From NCBI GenBank assembly GCA_958450325.1, contig OY288254.1, positions 32,125,577 through 32,189,576 on the forward strand: 64,000 bases of DNA, read 5' to 3'. Shown here piece by piece: positions 47,801 through 58,690 of this stretch. This stretch comes from Agrostemma githago. Its lineage: Eukaryota > Streptophyta > Magnoliopsida > Caryophyllales > Caryophyllaceae. Both the position numbers and the translations under genes were made by a program. Position 1 is the first letter of the stretch. Each line of letters begins with the position of its first letter. The notes beneath the pieces are model-generated. The model made no database searches. It saw nothing but the letters and a program-made list of their open reading frames with translations, and was not told where the DNA came from.

Positions 47801-49320
47801 CCAACCCTAAACCCTTTTCCGTCCTTGAATAAGGAAAAGGGTTTAGGGTTGGATTAGGCGTAGCCGCGAAGCGGGTTCGCCTAATCCAATTCTAAACCCT
47901 TTTCCGTCCCGTCTTATGCAGTACCCTACTCTTAGGGTTCAGTGCCCCATCTTTGAATCACATTCACGACAGGGTTCACCAATACCCTCTTAGGGTTAAG
48001 TTTATTGCGGGTTTATTGACCATGAATAAGGAAAAGGGTTTAGGGTTGGATTAGGCGGAGCCGCGAAGCGGGTCCGCCTAATCCAACCCTAAACCCTTTT
48101 CCGTCCCGTCTTACGCAGTACCCTGCTCTCTTAAGGTTCAGTGCCCCATCTTTGAATCACATCCACGACAGGGTTCACCAATACCCTCTTAGGGTTCAGT
48201 TTGTTGCGGGTTTAGTGACCTTGAATAAGGAAAAGGGTTTAGGGTTGGATTAGGCGGAGCCGCGAAGCGCGTTCGCCTAATCCAACCCTAAACCCTTTTC
48301 CGTCCCGTCTTATGCAGTACCCTACTATTAAGGTTCAGTTCCCCATCTTTGAATCACATCCATGACAGGGTTCACCAATACCCTCTTAGGGTTCAGTTTG
48401 TTGCGGGTTTAGTGACCTTGAATAAGGAAAAGGGTTTAGGGTTGGATTAGGCGGAGCCTCGAAGCGGGTTCGCCTAATCCAACCCTAAACCCTTTTCCGT
48501 CCCGTCTTATGCAGTACCCTACTCTTAAGGTTCAGTGCCCCATCTTTGAATCACATTCACGACAGGGTTCACCAATACCCTCTTAGGGTTAAGTTTGTTG
48601 CGGGTTTAGTGACCATGAATAAGGAAAAGGGTTTAGGGTTGGATTAGGCGGAGCCGCGAAGCGGGTCCGCCTAATCCAACCCTAAACCCTTTTCCGTCCC
48701 GTATTATGCAGTACCCTACTCTTAAGGTTCAGTGCCCCATCTTTGAATCACATCCACGACAGGGTTCACCAATACCCTCTTAGGGTTCAGTTTGTTACGG
48801 GTTTAGTGACCTTGAATAAGGAAAGGAGTTTAGGGTTGGATTAGGCGGAGCCGCAAAGCGGGTCCGCCTAATCCAACCCTAAACCCTTTTCCGTCCCGTC
48901 TTATGCGGTACCCTACTCTTAAGGTTCAGTGCCCCATCTTTGAATCACATCCACGACAGGGTTTACCAATACCCTCTTAGGGTTCAGTTTGTTGCGGGCT
49001 TAGTGACCTTGAATAAGGAAAGGGGTTTAGGGTTGGATTAGGCGGAGCCGCGAAGCGGGTCCGCCTAATCCAACCCTAAACCCTTTTCCGTCCCGTCTTA
49101 CGCAGTACCCTACTCTTAAGGTTCAGTGCCCCATCTTTGAATCACATCCACGACAGGGTTCACCAATACTCTCTTAGGGTTCAGTTTGTTGCGGGTTTAG
49201 TGACCTTGAATAAGGAAAAGGGTTTAGGGTTGGATTAGGCGGAGCCACGAAGCGGGTCCGCCTAATCTAACCCTAAACCCTTTTCCGTCCTTGAATAAGG
49301 AAAAGGGTTTAGGGTTGGAT
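38831..49320. repeat. Array segment F: mixed full and short units
   Basis: Marked by TTACGCAG units with CCCTGCTCTTAAGG (near 39,170, 40,032, 41,420, 41,701, 44,040, 45,110, 45,589 and 48,124), by CCATGACAGG units and by junctions reading GGAGCCTCGAAGCGGG (near 40,569, 40,964, 42,229, 44,568, 46,117 and 48,457), where CG of the core is replaced by TCG. Small indels: GTGCCCATC with one C missing near 39,187 and 41,438, an extra A near 44,095, and CTGCTCTCTTAAGG with two extra bases near 48,126. Ten short units. No gene is seen. Confidence 0.8.
44773..45730. repeat. 479-bp tandem duplication
   Basis: One short unit plus two full monomers (85 + 2x197 = 479) occur twice, 44773-45251 and 45252-45730, with short-unit joins at 44,808 and 45,287 and CCCTGCTCTTAAGG in both. 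This is the smallest clean higher-order unit in the window, and the same composition appears singly in many other places. Confidence 0.88.
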
Positions 49321-49926
49321 TAGGCGGAGCCGCGAAGCGGGTTCGCCTAATCCAACCCTAAACCCTTTTCCGTCCCGTCTTATGCAGTACCCTACTCTTA
49401 AGGTTCAGTGCCCCATCTTTGAATCACATCCACGACAGGGTTCACCAATACCCTCTTAGGGTTCAGTTTGTTGCGGGTTTAGTGACCTTGAATAAGGAAA
49501 AGGGTTTAGGGTTGGATTAGGCGGAGCCGCGAAGCGGGTCCGCCTAATCCAACCCTAAACCCTTCTCCGTCCCGTATTATGCAGTACCCTACTCTTAAGG
49601 TTCTGCGCCCCATCTTTGAATCACATCCACGACAGGGTTCACCAATACCCTCTTAGGGTTCAGTTTGTTGCGGGTTTAGTGACCTTGAATAAGGAAAAGG
49701 GTTTAGGGTTGGATTAGGCGGAGCCGCGAAGCGGGTCCGCCTAATCCAACCCTAAACCCTTTTCGTCCCGTCTTACGCAGTACCCTACTCTTAAGGTTCA
49801 GTGCCCCATCTTTGAATCACATCCACGACAGGGTTCACCAATACCCTCTTAGGGTTCAGTTTGTTGAGGGTTTAGTGACCTTGAATAAGGAAAAGGGTTT
49901 AGGGTTGGATTAGGCGGAGCCGCGAA

Positions 49927-50242
49927 GCGGGTTCGCCTAATCCAACCCTAAACCCTTTTCCGTCCCGTCTTATGCAGTACCCTACTCTTAAGGTTCAGTG
50001 CCCCATCTTTGAATCACATCCACGACAGGGTTCACCAATACCCTCTTAGGGTTCAGTTTGTTGTCCCTAAACCCTTTTCCGTCCCGTATTATGCAGTACC
50101 CTACTCTTAAGGTTCAGTGCCCCATCTTTGAATCACATCCACGACAGGGTTCACCAATACTCTCTTAGGGTTCAGTTTGTTGCGGGTTTAGTGACCTTGA
50201 ATAAGGAAAAGGGTTTAGGGTTGGATTAGGCGGAGCCACGAA
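49927..50242. repeat. Fused monomer pair lacking a junction hairpin (78-bp deletion)
   Basis: Two monomers are fused into 316 bp instead of 394. The sequence passes from CAGTTTGTTG to TCCCTAAACCC near 50,064, removing the end of one core, its right arm, the junction and the first half of the next left arm. This is the opposite of the 85-bp units, which keep the hairpin and lose the core. Confidence 0.9.
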
Positions 50243-50721
50243 GCGGGTCCGCCTAATCTAACCCTAAACCCTTTTCCGTCCTTGAATAAGGAAAAGGGTT
50301 TAGGGTTGGATTAGGCGTAGCCGCGAAGCGGGTTCGCCTAATCCAACTCTAAACCCTTTTCCGTCCCGTCTTATGCAGTACCCTACTCTTAGGGTTCAGT
50401 GCCCCATCTTTGAATCACATTCACGACAAGGTTCACCAATACCCTCTTAGGGTTAAGTTTGTTGCGGGTTTAGTGACCACGAATAAGGAAAAGGGTTTAG
50501 GGTTGGATTAGGCGGAGCCGCGAAGCGGGTCCGCCAAATCCAACCCTAAACCCTTCTCCGTCCCGTATTATGCAGTACCCTACTCTTAAGGTTCTGCGCC
50601 CCATCTTTGAATCACATCCACGACAGGGTTCACCAATACCCTCTTAGGGTTCAGTTTGTTGAGGGTTTAGTGACCTTGAATAAGGAAAAGGGTTTAGGGT
50701 TGGATTAGGCGGAGCCGCGAA

Positions 50722-51037
50722 GCGGGTTCGCCTAATCCAACCCTAAACCCTTTTCCGTCCCGTCTTATGCAGTACCCTACTCTTAAGGTTCAGTGCCCCA
50801 TCTTTGAATCACATCCACGACAGGGTTCACCAATACCCTCTTAGGGTTCAGTTTGTTGCCCCTAAACCCTTTTCCGTCCCGTATTATGCAGTACCCTACT
50901 CTTAAGGTTCAGTGCCCCATCTTTGAATCACATCCACGACAGGGTTCACCAATACCCTCTTAGGGTTCAGTTTGTTACGGGTTTAGTGACCTTGAATAAG
51001 GAAAGGAGTTTAGGGTTGGATTAGGCGGAGCCGCGAA
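50722..51037. repeat. Fused monomer pair lacking a junction hairpin (78-bp deletion)
   Basis: Second fused pair, again 316 bp, with CAGTTTGTTG passing into CCCCTAAACCC at 50,858. Sequence around the join differs by one base from the fusion at 50,064 (G-CCCC against G-TCCC) and otherwise matches, so the two probably share an origin. Duplicated with its neighbourhood at about 52.5-52.8 kb. Confidence 0.9.
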
Positions 51038-52500
51038 GCGGGTGCGCCTAATCCAACCCTAAACCCTTTTCCGTCCCGTCTTACGCAGTACCCTACTCTT
51101 AAGGTTCAGTGCCCCATCTTTGAATCACATCCACGACAGGGTTCACCAATACTCTCTTAGGGTTCAGTTTGTTGCGGGTTTAGTGACCTTAAATAAGGAA
51201 AAGGGTTTAGGGTTGGATTAGGCGGAGCCGCGAAGCGGGTCCGCCTAATCTAACCCTAAACCCTTTTCCGTTCTTGAATAAGGAAAAGGGTTTAGGGTTG
51301 GATTAGGCGTAGCCGCGAAGCGGGTTCGCCTAATCCAACTCTAAACCCTTTTCCTTCCCGTCTTATGCAGTACCCTACTCTTAGGGTTCAGTGCCCCATC
51401 TTTGAATCACATTCACGACAAGGTTCACCAATACCCTCTTAGGGTTAAGTTTATTGCGGGTTTATTGACCATGAATAAGGAAAAGGGTTTAGGGTTGGAT
51501 TAGGCGGAGCCGCGAAGCGTGTTCGCCTAATTCAACCGTAAATCCTTTTCCGTCCCGTCTTATGCAGTACCCTACTCTTAAGGTTCAGTGCCCCATCTTT
51601 GAATCACATCCAAGAAAGGGTTCACCAATACCCTCTTAGGGTTCAGTTTGTTGAGGGTTTAGTGACCTTGAATAAGGAAAAGGGTTTAGGGTTGGATTAG
51701 GCGGAGCCGCGAAGCGGGTTCGCCTAATCCAACCCTAAACCCTTTTCCGTCCCGTCTTATGCAGTACCCTACTCTTAAGGTTCAGTGCCCCATCTTTGAA
51801 TCACATCCACGACAGGGTTCACCAATACCCTCTTAGGGTTCAGTTTGTTGCGGGTTTAGTGACCTTGAATAAGGAAAAGGGTTTAGGGTTGGATTAGGCG
51901 GAGCCGCGAAGCGGGTCCGCCTAATCCAACCCTAAACCCTTTTCCGTCCCGTCTTATGCAGTACCCTACTCTTAAGGTTCAGTGCCCCATCTTTGAATCA
52001 CATTCACGACAGGGTTCACCAATACCCTCTTAGGGTTAAGTTTGTTGCGGGTTTAGTGACCACGAATAAGGAAAAGGGTTTAGGGTTGGATTAGGCGGAG
52101 CCGCGAAGCGGGTCCGCCAAATCCAACCCTAAACCCTTCTCCGTCCCGTATTATGCAGTACCCTACTCTTAAGGTTCTGCGCCCCATCTTTGAATCACAT
52201 CCACGACAGGGTTCACCAATACCCTCTTAGGGTTCAGTTTGTTGCGGGTTTAGTGACCTTGAATAAGGAAAAGGGTTTAGGGTTGGATTAGGCGGAGCCG
52301 CGAAGCGGGTCCGCCTAATCCAACCCTAAACCCTTTTCGACCCGTCTTACGCAGTACCCTACTCTTAAGGTTCAGTGCCCCATCTTTGAATCACATCCAC
52401 GACAGGGTTCACCAATACCCTCTTAGGGTTCAGTTTGTTGAGGGTTTAGTGACCTTGAATAAGGAAAAGGGTTTAGGGTTGGATTAGGCGGAGCCGCGAA

Positions 52501-52816
52501 GCGGGTTCGCCTAATCCAACCCTAAACCCTTTTCCGTCCCGTCTTATGCAGTACCCTACTCTTAAGGTTCAGTGCCCCATCTTTGAATCACATCCACGAC
52601 AGGGTTCACCAATACCCTCTTAGGGTTCAGTTTGATGCCCCTAAACCCTTTTCCGTCCCGTATTATGCAGTACCCTACTCTTAAGGTTCAGTGCCCCATC
52701 TTTGAATCACATCCACGACAGGGTTCACCAATACCCTCTTAGGGTTCAGTTTGTTACGGGTTTAGTGACCTTGAATAAGGAAAGGAGTTTAGGGTTGGAT
52801 TAGGCGGAGCCGCGAA
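52501..52816. repeat. Fused monomer pair lacking a junction hairpin (78-bp deletion)
   Basis: Third fused pair, 1,779 bp after the second. It reads CAGTTTGATGCCCCTAAACC around 52,637, with one substitution (GATG for GTTG). Confidence 0.88.
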
Positions 52817-55239
52817 GCGGGTGCGCCTAATCCAACCCTAAACCCTTTTCCGTCCCGTCTTACGCAGTACCCTACTCTTAAGGTTCAGTGCCCCATCTTT
52901 GAATCACATCCACGACAGGGTTCACCAATACTCTCTTAGGGTTCAGTTTGTTGCGGGTTTAGTGACCTTAAATAAGGAAAAGGGTTTAGGGTTGGATTAG
53001 GCGGAGCCGCGAAGCGGGTCCGCCTAATCTAACCCTAAACCCTTTTCCGTTCTTGAATAAGGAAAAGGGTTTAGGGTTGGATTAGGCGTAGCCGCGAAGC
53101 GGGTTCGCCTAATCCAACTCTAAACCCTTTTCCTTCCCGTCTTATGCAGTACCCTACTCTTAGGGTTCAGTGCCCCATCTTTGAATCACATTCACGACAA
53201 GGTTCACCAATACCCTCTTAGGGTTAAGTTTATTGCGGGTTTATTGACCATGAATAAGGAAAAGGGTTTAGGGTTGGATTAGGCGGAGCCGCGAAGCGGG
53301 TTCGCCTAATTCAACCTTAAATCCTTTTCCGTCCCGTCTTATGCAGTACCCTACTCTTAAGGTTCAGTGCCCCATCTTTGAATCACATCCAAGAAAGGGT
53401 TCACCAATACCCTCTTAGGGTTCAGTTTGTTGAGGGTTTAGTGACCTTGAATAAGGAAAAGGGTTTAGGGTTGGATTAGGCGGAGCCGCGAAGCGGGTTC
53501 GCCTAATCCAACCCTAAACCCTTTTCCGTCCCGTCTTATGCAGTACCCTACTCTTAAGGTTCAGTGCCCCATCTTTGAATCACATCCACGACAGGGTTCA
53601 CCAATACCCTCTTAGGGTTCAGTTTGTTGCGGGTTTAGTGACCTTGAATAAGGAAAAGGGTTTAGGGTTGGATTAGGCGGAGCCGCGAAGCGGGTCCGCC
53701 TAATCCAACCCTAAACCCTTTTCCGTCCCGTCTTATGCGGTACCCTACTCTTAAGGTTCAGTGCCCCATCTTTGAATCACATCCACGACAGGGTTTACCA
53801 ATACCCTCTTAGGGTTCAGTTTGTTGCGGGTTTAGTGACCTTGAATAAGGAAAGGGGTTTAGGGTTGGATTAGGCGGAGCCGCGAAGCGGGTCCGCCTAA
53901 TCCAACCCTAAACCCTTTTCCGTCCCGTCTTACGCAGTACCCTACTCTTAAGGTTCAGTGCCCTATCTTTGAATCACATCCACGACAGGGTTCACCAATA
54001 CTCTCTTAGGGTTCAGTTTGTTGCTGGTTTAGTGACCTTGAATAAGGAAAAGGGTTTAGGGTTGGATTAGGCGTAGCCGCGAAGCGGGTTCGCCTAATCC
54101 AACTCTAAACCCTTTTCCGTCCCGTCTTATGCGGTACCCTACTCTTAAGGTTCAGTGCCCCATCTTTGAATCACATCCACGACAGGGTTCACCAATACCC
54201 TCTTAGGGTTCAGTTTGTTGCGGGTTTAGTGACCTTGAATAAGGAAAAGGGTTTAGGGTTGGATTAGGCGGAGCCGCGAAGCGGGTCCGCCTAATCCAAC
54301 CCTAAACCCTTTTCCGTCCCGTCTTATGCGGTACCCTACTCTTAAGGTTCAGTGCCCCATCTTTGAATCACATTCACGACAGGGTTCACCAATACCCTCT
54401 TAGGGTTAAGTTTATTGCGGGTTTATTGACCATGAATAAGGAAAAGGGTTTAGGGTTGGATTAGGCGGAGCCGCGAAGCGGGTCCGCCTAATCCAACCCT
54501 AAACCCTTTTCCGTCCCGTCTTACGCAGTACCCTGCTCTTAAGGTTCAGTGCCCCATCTTTGAATCACATCCACGACAGGGTTCACCAATACCCTCTTAG
54601 GGTTCAGTTTGTTGCGGGTTTAGTGACCTTGAATAAGGAAAAGGGTTTAGGGTTGGATTAGGCGGAGCCGCGAAGCGCGTTCGCCTAATCCAACCCTAAA
54701 CCCTTTTCCGTCCCGTCTTATGCAGTACCCTACTATTAAGGTTCAGTTCCCCATCTTTGAATCACATCCATGACAGGGTTCACCAATACCCTCTTAGGGT
54801 TCAGTTTGTTGCGGGTTTAGTGACCTTGAATAAGGAAAAGGGTTTAGGGTTGGATTAGGCGGAGCCTCGAAGCGGGTTCGCCTAATCCAACCCTAAACCC
54901 TTTTCCGTCCCGTCTTATGCGGTACCCTACTCTTAAGGTTCAGTGCCCCATCTTTGAATCACATCCACGACAGGGTTCACCAATACCCTCTTAGGGTTCA
55001 GTTTGTTGCGGGTTTAGTGACCTTGAATAAGGAAAAGGGTTTAGGGTTGGATTAGGCGGAGCCGCGAAGCGGGTTCGCCTAATCCAACCCTAAACCCTTT
55101 TCCGTCCCGTCTTATGCAGTACCCTACTCTTAAGGTTCAGTGCCCCATCTTTGAATCACATCCACGACAGGGTTCACCAATACCCTCTTAGGGTTCAGTT
55201 TGTTGCGGGTTTAGTGACCTTGAATAAGGAAAAGGGTTT

Positions 55240-55262
55240 AGGGTTGGATTAGCCGCGAAGCA
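55240..55262. other. Six-base deletion in a junction
   Basis: The right arm runs GGATTAGCCGCGAAGCAGG, lacking the six bases GGCGGA or an equivalent, which shortens the stem on one side while leaving the GCGAAGC tip. The only such deletion I saw; the repeated motif of AG and GC around it allows slippage. Confidence 0.85.
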
Positions 55263-58200
55263 GGTCCGCCTAATCCAACCCTAAACCCTTTTCCGTCCTG
55301 TCTTATGCGGTACCCTACTCTTAAGGTTCAGTGCCCCATCTTTGAATCACATCCACGACAGGGTTTACCAATACCCTCTTAGGGTTCAGTTTGTTGCGGG
55401 GTTAGTGACCTTGAATAAGGAAAAGGGTTTAGGGTTGGATTAGGCGGAGCCGTGAAGCGGGTCCGCCTAATCCAACCCTAAACCCTTTTCCGTCCCGTCT
55501 TATGCAGTACCCTACTCTTAAGGTTCAGTGCCCCATCTTTGAATCACATTCACGACAGGGTTCACCAATACCCTCTTAGGGTTAAGTTTGTTGCGGGTTT
55601 AGTGACCACGAATAAGGAAAAGGGTTTAGGGTTGGATTAGGCGGAGCCGCGAAGCGGGTCCGCCAAATCCAACCCTAAACCCTTCTCCGTCCCGTATTAT
55701 GCAGTACCCTACTCTTAAGGTTCTGCGCCCCATCTTTGAATCACATCCACGACAGGGTTCACCAATACCCTCTTAGGGTTCAGTTTGTTGCGGGTTTAGT
55801 GACCTTGAATAAGGAAAAGGGTTTAGGGTTGGATTAGGCGGAGCCGCGAAGCGGGTCCGCCTAATCCAACCCTAAACCCTTTTCGTCCCGTCTTACGCAG
55901 TACCCTACTCTTAAGGTTCAGTGCCCCATCTTTGAATCACATCCACGACAGGGTTCACCAATACCCTCTTAGGGTTCAGTTTGTTGAGGGTTTAGTGACC
56001 TTGAATAAGGAAAAGGGTTTAGGGTTGGATTAGGCGGAGCCGCGAAGCGGGTTCGCCTAATCCAACCCTAAACCCTTTTCCGTCCCGTCTTATGCAGTAC
56101 CCTACTCTTAAGGTTCAGTGCCCCATCTTTGAATCACATCCACGACAGGGTTCACCAATACCCTCTTAGGGTTCAGTTTGTTGCGGGTTTAGTGACCTTG
56201 AATAAGGAAAAGGGTTTAGGGTTGGATTAGGCGGAGCCGCGAAGCGGGTCCGCCTAATCCAACCCTAAACCCTTTTCCGTCCCGTCTTATGCGGTACCCT
56301 ACTCTTAAGGTTCAGTGCCCCATCTTTGAATCACATCCACGACAGGGTTTACCAATACCCTCTTAGTGTTCAGTTTGTTGCGGGTTTAGTGACCTTGAAT
56401 AAGGAAAGGGGTTTAGGGTTGGATTAGGCGGAGCCGCGAAGCGGGTCCGCCTAATCCAACCCTAAACCCTTTTCCGTCCCGTCTTACGCAATACCCTACT
56501 CTTAAGGTTCAGTGCCCCATCTTTGAATCACATCCACGACAGGGTTCACCAATACTCTCTTAGGGTTCAGTTTGTTGCGGGTTTAGTGACCTTGAATAAG
56601 GAAAAGGGTTTAGGGTTGGATTAGGCGGAGCCGCGAAGCGGGTCCGCCTAATCCAACCCTAAACCCTTTTCCGTCCTTGAATAAGGAAAAGGGTTTAAGG
56701 TTGGATTAGGCGTAGCCGCGAAGCGGGTTCGCCTAATCCAACTCTAAACCCTTTTCCGTCCCGTCTTATGCAGTACCCTACTCTTAGGGTTCAGTGCCCC
56801 ATCTTTGAATCACATTCACGACAGGGTTCACCAATACCCTCTTAGGGTTAAGTTTATTGCGGGTTTATTGACCATGAATAAGGAAAAGGGTTTAGGGTTG
56901 GATTAGGCGGAGCCGCGAAGCGGGTTCGCCTAATCCAACCCTAAATCCTTTTCCGTCCCGTCTTATGCAGTACCATACTCTTAAGGTTCAGTGCCCCATC
57001 TTTGAATCACATCCAAGAAAGGGTTGACCAATACCCTCTTAGGGTTCAGTTTGTTGAGGGTTTAGTGACCTTGAATAAGGAAAAGGGTTTAGGGTTGGAT
57101 TAGGCGGAGCCGCGAAGCGGGTTCGCCTAATCCAACCCTAAACCCTTTTCCGTCCCGTCTTATGCAGTACCCTACTCTTAAGGTTCAGTGCCCCATCTTT
57201 GAATCATATCCACGACAGGGTTCACCAATACCCTCTTAGGGTTCAGTTTGTTGCGGGTTTAGTGACCTTGAATAAGGAAAAGGGTTTAGGGTTGGATTAG
57301 GCGGAGCCGCGAAGCAGGTCCGCCTAATCCAACCCTAAACCCTTTTCCGTCCCGTCTTATGCGGTACCCTACTCTTAAGGTTCAGTGCCCCATCTTTGAA
57401 TCACATCCACGACAGGGTTTACCAATACCCTCTTAGGGTTCAGTTTGTTGCGGGGTTAGTGACCTTGAATAAGGAAAAGGGTTTAGGGTTGGATTAGGCG
57501 GAGCCGTGAAGCGGGTCCGCCTAATCCAACCCTAAACCCTTTTCCGTCCCGTCTTATGCAGTACCCTACTCTTAAGGTTCAGTGCCCCATCTTTCAATCA
57601 CATTCACGACAGGGTTCACCAATACCCTCTTAGGGTTAAGTTTGTTGCGGGTTTAGTGACCACGAATAAGGAAAAGGGTTTAGGGTTGGATTAGGCGGAG
57701 CCGCGAAGCAGGTCCGCCAAATCCAACCCTAAACCCTTCTCCGTCCCGTATTATGCAGTACCCTACTCTTAAGGTTCTGCGCCCCATCTTTGAATCACAT
57801 CCACGACAGGGTTCACCAATACCCTCATAGGGTTCAGTTTGTTGCGGGTTTAGTGACCTTGAATAAGGAAAAGGGTTTAGGGTTGGATTAGGCGGAGCCG
57901 CGAAGCGGGTCCGCCTAATCCAACCCTAAACCCTTTTCCGTCCCGTCTTACGCAGTACCCATCTCTTAAGGTTCAGTGCCCCATCTTTGAATCACATCCA
58001 CGACAGGGTTCACCAATACCCTCTTAGGGTTCAGTTTGTTGCGGGTTTAGTGACCTTGAATAAGGAAAAGGGTTTAGGGTTGGATTAGGCGGAGCCGCGA
58101 AGCGCGTTCGCCTAATCCAACCCTAAACCCTTTTCCGTCCCGTCTTATGCAGTACCCTACTATTAAGGTTCAGTTCCCCATCTTTGAATCACATCCACGA

Positions 58201-58690
58201 CAGGGTTCACCAATACCCTCTTAGGGTTTAGTTTGTTGCGGGTTTAGTGACCTTGAATAAGGAAAAGGGTTTAGGGTTGGATTAGGCGGAGCCGTGAAGC
58301 GGGTCCGCCTAATCCAACCCTAAACCCTTTTCCGTCCCGTCTTATGCAGTACCCTACTCTTAAGGATCAGTGCCCCATCTTTGAATCACATCCACGACAG
58401 GGTTCACCAATACCCTCTTAGGGTTCAGTTTGTTGCGGGTTTAGTGACCTTGAATAAGGAAAAGGGTTTAGGGTTGGATTAGGCGGAGCCGCAAAGCGGG
58501 TCCGCCTAATCCAACCCTAAACCCTTTTCCGTCCCGTCTTATGCAGTACCCTACTCTTAAGGTTCAGTGCCCCATCTTTGAATCACATTCACGACAGGGT
58601 TCACCAATACCCTCTTAGGGTTAAGTTTGTTGCGGGTTTAGTGACCATGAATAAGGAAAAGGGTTTAGGGTTGGATTAGGCGGAGCCGCG

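Larger units (their letters stand above)
50640..53720. repeat. Near-identical copies 1,779 bp apart
   Basis: About 1.3 kb (roughly 50,640-51,940 and 52,420-53,720) is repeated at +1,779. Shared private markers are the hairpin-deletion join (50,858/52,637), GGTGCGCC (51,044/52,823), GTTACGGGTTTAG, CCTTAAATAAGG and the short unit at 51,270/53,049. The spacing equals seven full monomers, one fused pair of 316 bp and one short unit, minus one base missing at 52,339. Confidence 0.83.
49320..58690. repeat. Array segments G-H: units with CTTCTCCG and TTCTGCGCC
   Basis: A distinctive unit with ACCCTTCTCCG and AAGGTTCTGCGCCCC appears near 49,601, 50,592, 52,175, 55,721 and 57,775, usually after a junction with CCGCCAAATCC. 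It is usually followed by a unit with a one-base deletion in CCCTTTTCGTCCCG (49,765 and 55,885; CGACCCG at 52,339). The 52.0-52.6 kb stretch matches 55.5-56.1 kb at +3,546. Short units are absent between 53,049 and 56,673. No gene is seen. Confidence 0.78.
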
